From assembly GCF_010728925.1 (NCBI RefSeq), contig NZ_AP022608.1, positions 2,480,001 through 2,544,000 of the forward strand: a stretch of 64,000 nt of DNA, given 5' to 3'. The position numbers and the translations under genes are program-made. The DNA comes from Mycolicibacterium gadium. GTDB lineage: Bacteria > Actinomycetota > Actinomycetes > Mycobacteriales > Mycobacteriaceae. The notes beneath the pieces were generated by a model. That model saw nothing but the letters and a program-made list of their open reading frames with translations, was not told the origin of the DNA and did no database searches. Below, piece by piece: positions 7,682-16,809 of the stretch (position 1 is its first letter; the number at the start of each line of letters is the position of its first letter).

Positions 7682-8757
7682 CGCTCCGCGTCCGCGCTGC
7701 GGATGTACAGCAGCCGGTCGCCGTACTCGAGTGAGTCGACCACCTCATCGTCGACACGCATCAGCTTTCCGTCTCGCACGACGCCGAGGACGATGTCGGT
7801 GTTGTGTTTCGGCGATCCGCCCACCTCTTTGGGGCCCACCTCGCGTTCGGCGATCGCGAACCCGGCATCGGGGGTGAGAAGGTCCTCCATCATCTCGACA
7901 ACGCTCGGGGTCTGGACGGCTATGCCCAGCAGCCGTCCCGCTGTCTCCGATGTGACCACCGTCGAGTCGGCGCCGGATTGTTGGAGCAGGTGCTGGTTCT
8001 CGGCTTCCCGCACTGCGGCGATGATCTTGGCGTTCGGCGCCAGCTCGCGAGCAGTCAGCGTCACGAGAACGGCGGTGTCGTCGCGATTGGTGGCCACGAT
8101 GATCGATTTCGCATGCTGCGCGCTGGCCAGCCGCAGCACTTCCGAGTCCGTGGCGCTGCCGCGCACAGTGACCAGACCTGCGCTCTTGGCCCGTTCGAGG
8201 GCGACGGGGCTTTCGTCGACGACCACGATGTCGGCGGGAGCGATCTCATCGCCCACCATCGCGGCGACTGCCGTCCGGCCCTTCGTGCCGTATCCGATAA
8301 CGACGGTGTGGTTGCGCAACTTGTTCCTCCACTGCTGGATCTTGAATGCCTGTCGCGATTCGGTGGTGAGCGTCTCTACCGTCGTACCGATCAACACGAT
8401 CAGGAATGCGACGCGCAGTGGCGTGATGATCACGATGTTGACCAGCCGCGCGCCCTCCGTGATGGGCGTGATGTCGCCGTACCCGGTCGTCGACAGGGAA
8501 ACAGTCGCGTAATAGAAGCAATCCAGTAGCGAAAGGCCGTCGGTCTGCGTGTCCTTGTAGCCGTCGCGGTCGATGTAGACGATGAGCACGACAGCACACA
8601 GCACGCCCATCGCGATCACGATCCGCTTCGTGATGCGCACCCACGGGCTTGGCACGTCTTCGGGAATCTGGACGCGGTCGACCAGCGAATGGACCGGCCG
8701 ATCGTCGAGCGACTGATTGATTCTGCTGAGCCGACGGCGCAATCGTCCCCTAGCCAT
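7678..8757 (-). CDS. Potassium channel protein with RCK/TrkA-N domain (Rv3200c-like)
   Basis: 359 aa. Seen: a basic N-terminus, TM1 at about 44-64, a pore loop with selectivity filter TTGYGD near residue 93, TM2 at about 108-128, then a cytosolic RCK domain starting HTVVIGYGTKG (Rossmann GxGxxG) and a TrkA-C-like end. This is the two-TM plus RCK layout of MthK/Kch-type channels. Known: such channels gate K+ flow in response to ligands bound at the RCK ring. Context: coupled to nudC by an ATGA overlap and divergent from a DoxX-like gene 45 nt away. An NAD(H)-sensing link to NudC is only inference. Confidence 0.92.
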   Translation of the reverse strand: MARGRLRRRLSRINQSLDDRPVHSLVDRVQIPEDVPSPWVRITKRIVIAMGVLCAVVLIVYIDRDGYKDTQTDGLSLLDCFYYATVSLSTTGYGDITPITEGARLVNIVIITPLRVAFLIVLIGTTVETLTTESRQAFKIQQWRNKLRNHTVVIGYGTKGRTAVAAMVGDEIAPADIVVVDESPVALERAKSAGLVTVRGSATDSEVLRLASAQHAKSIIVATNRDDTAVLVTLTARELAPNAKIIAAVREAENQHLLQQSGADSTVVTSETAGRLLGIAVQTPSVVEMMEDLLTPDAGFAIAEREVGPKEVGGSPKHNTDIVLGVVRDGKLMRVDDEVVDSLEYGDRLLYIRSADAER

Positions 8758-8802
8758 CAGAACCCATCATCGCTGCAAGTCGCCGCACGCCATTATGTAA
8801 CC

Positions 8803-9216
8803 ATGACCACACCCGCACCCGAACCCGAGCAGATCGCGAATCCCAAACGAGCCCACCTGATGGGCGCCGGACTGCTCGGCATGGGCGTCCTCCACTTCGT
8901 GGCGCCCAAGCCGTTCGACACGATCATCCCGGAGGAGCTGCCTGGCAGCGCGCGTTTTTACACCTACGCCTCCGGCGTCGGTGAGTTGGCGGTTGGCGGC
9001 CTGCTACTGGCGCCGAAGACGCGTCGCCTCGGCGCACTGGCGGCCATCGCTTTGTTCATCGGCGTGTTTCCCGGGAACGTGAACATGGTCCGGCTGTGGT
9101 TCAAAGACCCTGCCAAGACCCTTCCTATGAGGGTGGGGGCGATGGCCCGCCTGCCTTTGCAGATCCCGATGATCACCGAGGCGCTGAAGATTTACCGCTC
9201 GACTAAGCCGCAGTAG
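8803..9216 (+). CDS. DoxX-like small membrane protein
   Basis: 137 aa from ATG 8803 (MTTPAPEPEQ). Seen: four hydrophobic segments with short loops (LMGAGLLGMGVLHFV; ASGVGELAVGGLLLA; LGALAAIALFIGVFPGN; a C-terminal RLPLQIPMITEAL), typical of DoxX/SURF4-type proteins. A longer in-frame start at 8689 would overlap the divergent channel gene and is unlikely. Known: DoxX-type proteins have been tied to membrane oxidoreductase complexes, but most are uncharacterised. Context: its stop overlaps the adnB stop by 14 nt, convergent. Confidence 0.8.
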   Translation: MTTPAPEPEQIANPKRAHLMGAGLLGMGVLHFVAPKPFDTIIPEELPGSARFYTYASGVGELAVGGLLLAPKTRRLGALAAIALFIGVFPGNVNMVRLWFKDPAKTLPMRVGAMARLPLQIPMITEALKIYRSTKPQ

Positions 9217-12200
9217 CCCATCCTAGTAGCGCCAGCAGGCCGGCGGTGCCGGGCAGATCATCGGGGGTGACAGTCAGCCCGCTGCGCACGTAGTGAAACG
9301 ACGCGCGCACCGATTGGGCCGGGCAGCCCTGCAGCGCAGCCCATGCCAGCCGGTAGACGGCGAGCTGAACGGCCGCTTGCTGCTTGGCTTCCGGCGTGTC
9401 CGGCGGGTCACCTGTCTTCCAGTCGACGACAGTCGCCCCACCGTCGTCATCGCCGAACACCGCGTCGATCCGTCCGCGCACCACCCGCCCGCCGAGCACC
9501 ATGTCGAACGGCACCTCAACGTCGATCGGAGTCCGGGCTGCCCACGGCGATACCGCGAATGCCGCCTGTAGTTCGACGAGTTCGTCGGCGACGGTGGTGG
9601 CGTGATCCATGGCGCCGGGCAGATCATCGAGGTCGAAGAGCCGATCGGCGTGGTAGAAACGCTGCACCCAATCGTGAAAAGCGCTGCCCAGTAACGCGTG
9701 TGGATCGGGCCGGCTGGGCAGCCTGCGCCGCAGTCGCTGTGCCGCCGCGTCCGGGTCACGGCCGAGCTCCACCAGCGCGCTTACCGACAGCTGCTTAGGC
9801 AACGGCGGGACCGCACGTTCGTGGGCCCGATCGCGTTCGGCCAGCAGAGCGTCGACATCGGAAACCCACCCCTCGGTTTCCACGGCCAGCTCGCCGCCCG
9901 GTTCACCCGACATGGCCCTGACGACCAGTTCAGCGCCCGTGCGCACGTCGGCGCGGCGGGAGCCGACGGGGTCGGCGGGCCACACCGCCTCAACGACTTT
10001 GTCACGCAACGGGTTGGGTTCACCGTCGGCCGGTGCGGGGGTCCACTCCTCGACAACACCGCAGGGGTGGCCCGCTGCATCCGCCTGTTCGATGATCTCC
10101 TTGAGCTCTTCGAGAAACGCCGACGGACCACGTGGCTTGGTCTCCGTCGCTCCCCAGTGATGACCCGAGAGCAGCAGCGTGTCCTCCGCACGGGTGATCG
10201 CCACGTACAACAGGCGGCGCTCCTCGTCGATGCGGCGCTGCGCCAGGCTGTCCTTGTGATCAGAGATCGTGTCCGACAGCCTCTTTCGATCGCTCACGGC
10301 TGAGGTGTCCAGGACCGGCACCCCGTGTTCTGACAGCGTTGCCCGGTCGCCCCGCAACAGCGGCGGCAGATCACCCGCGTCGGTCAGCCAAGTGCGGGCT
10401 GACGCGGTGGACGGGAACACCCGGCCGCTGAGGTGTGGCACCGCCACGACCTGCCATTCCAGCCCCTTGGCGGCGTGCACGGTCAGTATTTGAACCCTGT
10501 CGTCGGCGACGGAGACTTCCGCCGGCGCCAAGCCGTTCTCGACCTGCTCGGCCGCATCGAGGTAGGCCAGCAAGCCGGGCACCGTCGCACCGGGACGGCT
10601 GGCGAAGTCGGCCACCACGTCGGCGAACGCGTCGAGGTGTTCGGTGCCCGCCCAGCCCGCCGACACCCGCCGCGCCGCCCTGACCTCGGTGTCGATCCCG
10701 AGCACCCGTCGCACCTCGGCGACCAGCTCAGGCAGCGGGTGTGTGAGATGTCCACGCAGCGCGGTCAGTTCGCGACTCAATTCCACGATGCGGGCGTATC
10801 CCGCCGGGGAGTATGCCGCAGCTGATCCGGGATCGCCGACGGCGTCGGTCAGGCAGGCGATGTCGGCGTCGGGTGCGGCTTGCGCGACTACGCGATCCGC
10901 CACCGCACCATTCTCGGGCTTGCCGACGTCGTCGAGTTCGACAGCACGCCGCCACAGCGCGGTGATATCGCGGCCACCCAACCGCCAGCGCGGCCCGGTG
11001 AGCACGCGCATCGCGGCAGTACCGGCGGTGGGATCGGCCACCATTTGCAGCATCGCCACCACATCGGCGACCTCGGGCACCCCGAGCAGCCCGGCGAGGC
11101 CCACGACTTCTACCGGTACGCCGCGAGCGGTGAGCGCATCAGCGATGGGTGCGGCATCGGCGTTGCGCCGCACCAACACCGCGGCCGTCGGCGCCGCGAC
11201 ACCACTACCTCGCGCCTGGTGATAGATCCGCGCCAAATGATCTGCGACCCAATCGCGTTCGGTAACGACGTCGTTCAGCAGGGCGCATCGGACGGTGCCC
11301 TCGGCCGCATCCGGCTTGGGCCGAAGCTCGCGAACCGCAACCGAGCGGCGCCGCGCCTCTGCCGACACCGCATTCGCCAGATGCAAAGTGCCCGGTGGAT
11401 TGCGCCAACTGGTGCGAAGCTCCAGCGTCGGCGCGGGTCTGCCATCGGAATACGGGAAGTCGGTGGTGAAGCGCGGCAGGTTGGTGGCCGATGCGCCGCG
11501 CCAACCGTAGATCGACTGGATTGGATCGCCGACGGCGGTCAGGGCAAGCTCGTCGTCCACGCCACCGCCGAACAACGCCGACAGCGCGACCCGCTGGGCG
11601 TGACCGGTGTCCTGGTATTCGTCAAGCAGCACAACCCGATACCGATTTCTCAGCTGCTCGCCGACCTGGGGGAACGCCGATGCCAACCGCGCCGCCGACG
11701 CCATCTGCATGCCGAAGTCCATCACCTTCAGCTCGCGCATCCGCCGGTGCAGCGCATCGATCAGCCCGATGAAGTGCGTGCGTTCTGTCTGGGTGGCCAG
11801 CAAGCGCAGCAGCCATTGGCTTGGTCCGCGGTCTCGCTGATACGGGCCTGCGGGCAGGGTGTGCACGAGCCGTTCGAGTTCGACGTGGGTGTCGTGCAAC
11901 TGCTCGGTGTCGACGAGGTGCTCGGCCAATTGCCCGGCGAGTCGGAGCACCATCGCGGTTACGGCGGCCGGCGTCTTGTCGGTGTCGAGGTGCTGCGGAT
12001 GTTCACACACGACCCGGAAAGCCAATTGCCACATCTCGGTTTCGCTCAGCAAGCGGGCGTCCGGTTCGATGGGAAGCAGCAGACCGTGCTCGCGCAGCAG
12101 ATTTCCCGCGAACGCGTGGTAGGTGCTGACGGTCGCCGGGTCGTCGGTGCTGTCGGACAGTCCGGGGCCAACGGGAACGAGACCCGCGCCCGCGAGCCTG

Positions 12201-12463
12201 GCCAGCCTGGTGCGGACACGACGCAGCAGCTGTCCCGACGCCTTGCGGGTGAACGTCAGACCTAGCACCTCACCTGGGCTGGCGTAGCCGTTGGCGACCA
12301 GCCAGACCACCCGGGCCGCCATCGTCTCCGTCTTGCCCGCACCAGCGCCGGCGATGACAACCAGCGGGCCCGGCGGTGCGGCGATCACGGCTGCCTGCTC
12401 GTCGGTCGGGGCGAAGAGCCCAAGCGCTGACGCGAGTTGGGCTGGGCTGTAGCGGGCGTTCAC
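9203..12463 (-). CDS. adnB: AdnB subunit of the AdnAB helicase-nuclease
   Basis: 1086 aa. Seen: Walker A AGAGAGKT at about 38-45, DEYQDT near 283, GDPIQSIYGWRGA near 313, [21 protein letters not shown], and a C-terminal RecB-type nuclease with GSAFHDWVQ, GRIDAVF and VVDWKTG near residue 1007, then QLAVYRLAW. Start: GTG 12463 overlaps the adnA stop as GTGA; the frame extends upstream, but those codons lie inside adnA. Known: AdnAB is the mycobacterial heterodimeric motor-nuclease that resects double-strand breaks, and each subunit has a UvrD-like motor and a RecB-like nuclease. AdnB carries the complete set of motor motifs here. Confidence 0.93.
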   Translation of the reverse strand: MNARYSPAQLASALGLFAPTDEQAAVIAAPPGPLVVIAGAGAGKTETMAARVVWLVANGYASPGEVLGLTFTRKASGQLLRRVRTRLARLAGAGLVPVGPGLSDSTDDPATVSTYHAFAGNLLREHGLLLPIEPDARLLSETEMWQLAFRVVCEHPQHLDTDKTPAAVTAMVLRLAGQLAEHLVDTEQLHDTHVELERLVHTLPAGPYQRDRGPSQWLLRLLATQTERTHFIGLIDALHRRMRELKVMDFGMQMASAARLASAFPQVGEQLRNRYRVVLLDEYQDTGHAQRVALSALFGGGVDDELALTAVGDPIQSIYGWRGASATNLPRFTTDFPYSDGRPAPTLELRTSWRNPPGTLHLANAVSAEARRRSVAVRELRPKPDAAEGTVRCALLNDVVTERDWVADHLARIYHQARGSGVAAPTAAVLVRRNADAAPIADALTARGVPVEVVGLAGLLGVPEVADVVAMLQMVADPTAGTAAMRVLTGPRWRLGGRDITALWRRAVELDDVGKPENGAVADRVVAQAAPDADIACLTDAVGDPGSAAAYSPAGYARIVELSRELTALRGHLTHPLPELVAEVRRVLGIDTEVRAARRVSAGWAGTEHLDAFADVVADFASRPGATVPGLLAYLDAAEQVENGLAPAEVSVADDRVQILTVHAAKGLEWQVVAVPHLSGRVFPSTASARTWLTDAGDLPPLLRGDRATLSEHGVPVLDTSAVSDRKRLSDTISDHKDSLAQRRIDEERRLLYVAITRAEDTLLLSGHHWGATETKPRGPSAFLEELKEIIEQADAAGHPCGVVEEWTPAPADGEPNPLRDKVVEAVWPADPVGSRRADVRTGAELVVRAMSGEPGGELAVETEGWVSDVDALLAERDRAHERAVPPLPKQLSVSALVELGRDPDAAAQRLRRRLPSRPDPHALLGSAFHDWVQRFYHADRLFDLDDLPGAMDHATTVADELVELQAAFAVSPWAARTPIDVEVPFDMVLGGRVVRGRIDAVFGDDDGGATVVDWKTGDPPDTPEAKQQAAVQLAVYRLAWAALQGCPAQSVRASFHYVRSGLTVTPDDLPGTAGLLALLGWATAA

Positions 12464-15400
12464 TGCTGACCCCCGATGAGTGTCTGGGCCGGGCACATTT
12501 TCTGCACCGGGCAGTGTGCGCAGCCGTCGTTGATCCGCGCGATGTACTGCGGGCCCTGCGTGGCGGCCGCCGCGCCCTGGAGCTTCGCCCGCCATGCCGC
12601 GTGCGATTCGGCCGTCAGCGCGTCCTGCTCACGCTCGGCCGCCTTGCCGCCGCTGGTCTTGCCGAGGTATACCAGCTTGCCGCCGCCCGGCTCCGCCCCC
12701 TGCGGCAGCAGCCCTTCGGCGATGGCCAGCTGATACATCGCGAGCTGGGCATGCCGCTGAGCGTCGTCCTTGGTGACCGGACTCTTGCCGGTCTTGACGT
12801 CGACGACCACCAGGCGGCCCTCGCTGTCGCGCTCCAGCCGGTCCAGCCGACCGCGGACCCGTACTCCGGGACCCTCACCGGTCGGTTCGACGATCTCGCC
12901 CGCGACGTCGATCTCGGTGCCGACCTCGGTCAGGTGGTGGCGACTCTGCGCTCGCCACTGCATGAACGTCGACAACATCGTCCGATGACGTTCCAGCTCA
13001 TTGTCCGAGTGCCACTGCGCATCGAACGGCAGTTTTTCCCAGACCTTTTCCAGTTCGTTGAGCATCTGATTCTCGGTCTTGCCCGGATCGGCGACCAAGA
13101 CGTGCAGCAGCGAGCCGATCGCGGACCGCACATCGCGTGTGTCGTTGCCGCCGTGGCGTTCGAGAAGCCAGCGCAGCGGGCAGTCCGTGAGCATCTGCAG
13201 CGTCGACGGCGACAACGTCACGGTGTGCTCGTCACCGCACCACAGGGGCTGGTCGGTGGAGAGCGGCGTGGTGGCGTACCACTGGCCGGGATCGGCACCG
13301 GGTACGCCAGCTTGCGCCAGTCGGGCCAGTTGCGTTGCCGCACAGGCGCGTACACCGTCTTCGACATCGTCGGTAGGGGCGCAGACCACCGCGCGCAGAC
13401 GCCCGACCAGGGCCGTCGGCGCCAGTACCTTCGGTGCGTGCACCGGAATCGGCGGCTCAGGATCGGGATCGGTGACAAGCGATGTCAATTCGTAGCAGAA
13501 CGGCGACGGCAGCATCGACTCGTCGCCGCAGTCGCTGTCGACCGCGGTCACCAGCAGCCGGTTGCGGGTGCGGCCGATAGCCGCGATGAGCAGCCTGCGC
13601 TCCTCGGCCAGCAGCGGCGCACGCGTTGACACCACCTTGTCATTAGGACCAACTACCCCATCGAGGACGTCCACCAGCTGCTGAGTACCGAGCACGCCAC
13701 CACGCGGAATGATGTTGGGCCACAGCCCTTCCTGCAGCCCCGCGATGACGACGAACTCCCACTCCCCGCCGAGCGCCTCGTGCGCGCTGAGGACCGGAAC
13801 GGCATCGGCGGTGGCTCGGTCATCGCGCGAGGCAGACGGCAGACCGAGCGCACTTGCGTGATCGAGGAGTCCGCGCAACGATGCGCCCGCGGTGCGGTTC
13901 ACATATTGCTCGGCGATGTCGAAGAACGCGGTGACCGCATCGAGATCGCGATCGGCTTGTGCGCCCGCGGCGCCCCCGCGTTCACTGGCCGTCAGCCAAC
14001 GCCGCTGTAGACCGGACCGGTGCCACGCCTGCCAGAGGGTGTACCGCGGATCCCCGCCCTCCGACGCTGAGCGCTGCGCAGCGGCTAGCACCGCGCCGAC
14101 CCGGCGCAGTGGGCGGGTGAGTTCGGCGGAGAGTCCTTCTACCTTCGTCTCGGGGTCGCCGGTCAGGACGTCGACGAGCAGGTCGCCGAGGTCGCGGGGC
14201 GGCTGCGCACCATCCAAGCGGCGCAGAGCCCGCCGCAGCTGGCGCAGCGACACGGGGTCGACCCGACCGATCGGGCCGGTCAACAGCGAAAGCGCCTGTG
14301 CTCCGTCGAGGTCGCCTTCGGTGGCTGCGAGCACTGTCAGCAGGGCTTGTACCGCGGGCTGGTCGGCGAGCGGCGCAGTAGAAGTCGGCAAGTCCACGGG
14401 CACGCCGGCGGCGGCAAGGGCGCGTGCGAGAGCCGACCCCAGTCGCGGCACCGACCGCACGATCACCGCCATCTCGGACCAGGGGACCCCGTCGATCAGA
14501 TGGGCACGTCGCAGGGCATCGGCGATCAGCGCGGATTGGGCGTGCGGCGACGCCGCGATGCGCACCGTCACGGAGCCGCACTCCCCGTCGGCGCCGTCCA
14601 CGCGTCGCGCGTCATCGACACCCGGAAGCCGTTGGGCGACCCCACTGATGGCGCGCGCGATGGCGGGGGCGCAGCGATGCGATTCGGTGAGGGTGAGCGC
14701 AGGCTCGTCGCCGCGCAGCAGTGCAGGATCGGCGCCGCGGTAACCGAATACCGACTGATTCGGGTCGCCGGCGAGGGTGGTGAGCTCGGCACCGCCGGAT
14801 AGCACACGGACAAGGCGTGCCGCCTGCGGATCCAGATGTTGGGCATCGTCGACGAGCAGCAGTTTGATGCGCGCGCGCTCGGACGCCAGCAGATCATCGT
14901 CTATCGCCAGTGCTTCCAGGGCCGCGTCCACCAATTCGGCGGCGCCGAGGGCAGGCACGGTCGCCTGCGGCGCTGCCATTCCGACCGCCGAACGCAGCAG
15001 CATGATCTGTTCGTAGGCCTGCGCGAACTGTCCGGCCGCCAGCCATTCGGCTCGGCCGGCGCGCCGTCCGATGCGCTGCAACTCGACAGGATCCACCCCG
15101 CGTTCCGTGCAGCGCGCCAACAGGTCACGCAGTTCGGTGGCGAAACCGACGGTGCTCAGTGCGGGTCGAAGCTGTGCGGGCCACGCGACACTGGACCGGT
15201 CACCGTCTTCGAGGTCGCCGGCGAGCAGCTCGCGGATGATGCCATCCTGCTCGGCGCTGGTGATCAGGCGCGGCGGCGGATCGCCCTTGCGTTGCGCGGC
15301 GAGCCGCAACACCGCGAAGGCGTATGAGTGCACGGTGCGGACCAATGGCTCGCGGACGACCGCCCGGGTGCCCGCCTTCAGCAGCGCGGAGGTGATTGCG

Positions 15401-15603
15401 GCACGCGCTTGCATGCCGAGGCGTGCCGAACCCGTCAGCAGCAGAACCGATTCCGGGTCGGCGCCCGCCGCGATGTGGGCAGCTGCGGTGTGGATCAGCA
15501 GAGTGCTCTTGCCGGTGCCCGCTCCACCCAGCACTCGCACCACGCCGCGCATTCCGGGTTCGGCGAGCGCGGCCGGCGTGAGATCGGTGTGTGGTGCGGA
15601 CAT
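12460..15603 (-). CDS. adnA: AdnA subunit of the AdnAB helicase-nuclease
   Basis: 1047 aa from ATG 15603 (MSAPHTDLTP). Seen: Walker A GGAGTGKS at about 26-33, motif II as VDDAQH (not the usual DEYQ) near 251, GDPNQSVFGYRGAD, and a C-terminal nuclease with GSLLHVLV, RGRLDRLE and VVVDVKTG near 930, then QLAMYQLAI. One cysteine (LTDCPLRW, about 808) and a terminal CAHCPVQKMC (about 1034) form the spacing of an AddB-type nuclease Fe-S cluster; the cluster is inferred. Known: partner of AdnB in end resection. Context: 4-nt overlap with adnB gives a two-gene operon, divergent from lipV. Confidence 0.93.
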   Translation of the reverse strand: MSAPHTDLTPAALAEPGMRGVVRVLGGAGTGKSTLLIHTAAAHIAAGADPESVLLLTGSARLGMQARAAITSALLKAGTRAVVREPLVRTVHSYAFAVLRLAAQRKGDPPPRLITSAEQDGIIRELLAGDLEDGDRSSVAWPAQLRPALSTVGFATELRDLLARCTERGVDPVELQRIGRRAGRAEWLAAGQFAQAYEQIMLLRSAVGMAAPQATVPALGAAELVDAALEALAIDDDLLASERARIKLLLVDDAQHLDPQAARLVRVLSGGAELTTLAGDPNQSVFGYRGADPALLRGDEPALTLTESHRCAPAIARAISGVAQRLPGVDDARRVDGADGECGSVTVRIAASPHAQSALIADALRRAHLIDGVPWSEMAVIVRSVPRLGSALARALAAAGVPVDLPTSTAPLADQPAVQALLTVLAATEGDLDGAQALSLLTGPIGRVDPVSLRQLRRALRRLDGAQPPRDLGDLLVDVLTGDPETKVEGLSAELTRPLRRVGAVLAAAQRSASEGGDPRYTLWQAWHRSGLQRRWLTASERGGAAGAQADRDLDAVTAFFDIAEQYVNRTAGASLRGLLDHASALGLPSASRDDRATADAVPVLSAHEALGGEWEFVVIAGLQEGLWPNIIPRGGVLGTQQLVDVLDGVVGPNDKVVSTRAPLLAEERRLLIAAIGRTRNRLLVTAVDSDCGDESMLPSPFCYELTSLVTDPDPEPPIPVHAPKVLAPTALVGRLRAVVCAPTDDVEDGVRACAATQLARLAQAGVPGADPGQWYATTPLSTDQPLWCGDEHTVTLSPSTLQMLTDCPLRWLLERHGGNDTRDVRSAIGSLLHVLVADPGKTENQMLNELEKVWEKLPFDAQWHSDNELERHRTMLSTFMQWRAQSRHHLTEVGTEIDVAGEIVEPTGEGPGVRVRGRLDRLERDSEGRLVVVDVKTGKSPVTKDDAQRHAQLAMYQLAIAEGLLPQGAEPGGGKLVYLGKTSGGKAAEREQDALTAESHAAWRAKLQGAAAATQGPQYIARINDGCAHCPVQKMCPAQTLIGGQQ

Positions 15604-15660
15604 GCCCCGAATGACACCACGGGGGTCTGACAAGTCGGCGGTGGTCCTAGCATCGACGTT

Positions 15661-16422
15661 GTGACCGATCTGCACCTGCACCGCTACGGCCCGTCGGGTC
15701 CGACACAGGTCCTCGCCATTCACGGCCTGACCGGGCACGGGCAGCGGTGGCAGACCATGGCCACACGGCACCTGGCCGAAATCACGGTTGCCGCACCGGA
15801 CCTGCTGGGCCACGGACGATCGACGTGGGCCGCACCGTGGACCATCGACGCCAACGTCGCGGCACTGGCCGAGCTACTCGATGCTCCAGCGGTGGTGGCC
15901 GGGCATTCGTTCGGCGGCGCCGTGGCACTTGCCCTGGCCGCGTCCCGCCCGGATCTGGTGTCCGCGCTGGTTCTGCTCGACCCCGCGGTGGGCCTGGACG
16001 GCGGTTGGATGCGCGACATCGCGGACGACATGCTGGCGTCACCGGACTACACCGACCGCGCCGAGGCGCGCGCGGAGAAGGCCTACGGTTCATGGGCCGA
16101 CGTGGACGAAGACGAGCTGGATCGTGAGCTGGACGAGCACCTCGTCGATCAGCCGAACGGGCGCGTGGGCTGGCGCATCAGCATCCCGGCGATGATGTCC
16201 TACTGGAGTGAGCTGGCCCGACCGATCACGTTGCCGCCCAGCACGATTCCCGTGACCCTGATCCGGGCTAACCGGACCAGCCCGCCGTATGTCACCGATG
16301 AGTTGGTCGCGCGGCTCGGCTCCGAGCGGGACTTCACGCTGCTGGAATTCGACTGTGACCACATGGTCGCTCAAGCACTGCCCGTCGAGACGGCGGCGGT
16401 GATCGGCAAGGCACTCGGGTAG
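15661..16422 (+). CDS. lipV: Alpha/beta-hydrolase, LipV-type esterase
   Basis: 253 aa from GTG 15661. Seen: oxyanion loop IHGLTGHG near residue 20, nucleophile elbow GHSFGGA near 81-87, a helical lid, then candidate acid and histidine regions (VTLIRANRT and FDCDHMVAQ). The catalytic Ser-Asp-His set appears complete. Known: the M. tuberculosis homologue Rv3203 is annotated as lipase LipV. No signal peptide, so it is probably cytosolic. Context: 57 nt from the divergent adnA start; its stop directly abuts the next ATG, suggesting co-transcription with the alkyltransferase-like gene. Confidence 0.88.
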   Translation: MTDLHLHRYGPSGPTQVLAIHGLTGHGQRWQTMATRHLAEITVAAPDLLGHGRSTWAAPWTIDANVAALAELLDAPAVVAGHSFGGAVALALAASRPDLVSALVLLDPAVGLDGGWMRDIADDMLASPDYTDRAEARAEKAYGSWADVDEDELDRELDEHLVDQPNGRVGWRISIPAMMSYWSELARPITLPPSTIPVTLIRANRTSPPYVTDELVARLGSERDFTLLEFDCDHMVAQALPVETAAVIGKALG

Positions 16423-16719
16423 ATGGCGGCGATCACCGACGAACAGGTCGAAGCCGTGCGCGCCCTCGTCGCCGCCATTCCGCGGGGGCGCGTCTCGACA
16501 TATGGTGACATCGCCGCCGTCGCAGGCCTTTCCAGTCCCCGCATCGTCGGCTGGATCATGCGCACCGATTCGTCGGACCTTCCGTGGCACCGGGTGATCC
16601 GGGCCTCCGGCCGCCCAGCGCCGCACCTCACTGCCAAGCAGCTCGAACTGCTGCGAGCCGAAGGTGTGCTGGCCGAGGACGGCCGGATCCCGCTGCGCGA
16701 AGTCCGCCACGAATTCTGA
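16423..16719 (+). CDS. Alkyltransferase-like protein (ATL, MGMT family without cysteine)
   Basis: 98 aa. Seen: a short MGMT-type DNA-binding domain with helix-turn-helix (STYGDIAAVAG) and the active-site region PWHRVI at 54-59, where tryptophan (W55) replaces the alkyl-acceptor cysteine of PCHRV. Known: ATL proteins with this change bind O6-alkylguanine, flip it and hand it to nucleotide excision repair without repairing it. Context: directly after lipV with no gap, and near adnAB and uvrD2. Role in alkyl-lesion recognition is inferred from the family. Confidence 0.9.
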   Translation: MAAITDEQVEAVRALVAAIPRGRVSTYGDIAAVAGLSSPRIVGWIMRTDSSDLPWHRVIRASGRPAPHLTAKQLELLRAEGVLAEDGRIPLREVRHEF

Positions 16720-16725
16720 GCGTGA

Positions 16726-16776
16726 ATGCACGCTTGTTTACGTAAACGTCGAGTAGAGGCGCCAACAAGCGTGCAT
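16726..16776. terminator. Intergenic 13-bp inverted repeat between convergent genes
   Basis: A perfect 13-bp inverted repeat (ATGCACGCTTGTT / AACAAGCGTGCAT) with a 25-nt loop that contains the palindrome TTTACGTAAA. It lies between the ATL gene and the convergent TIGR02569-family gene. Probably a bidirectional terminator or a dispersed palindromic element. Confidence 0.5.
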
Positions 16777-16809
16777 CCCCAGCTCCGCGGGGGCCCACGG
16801 CGCGAAACG

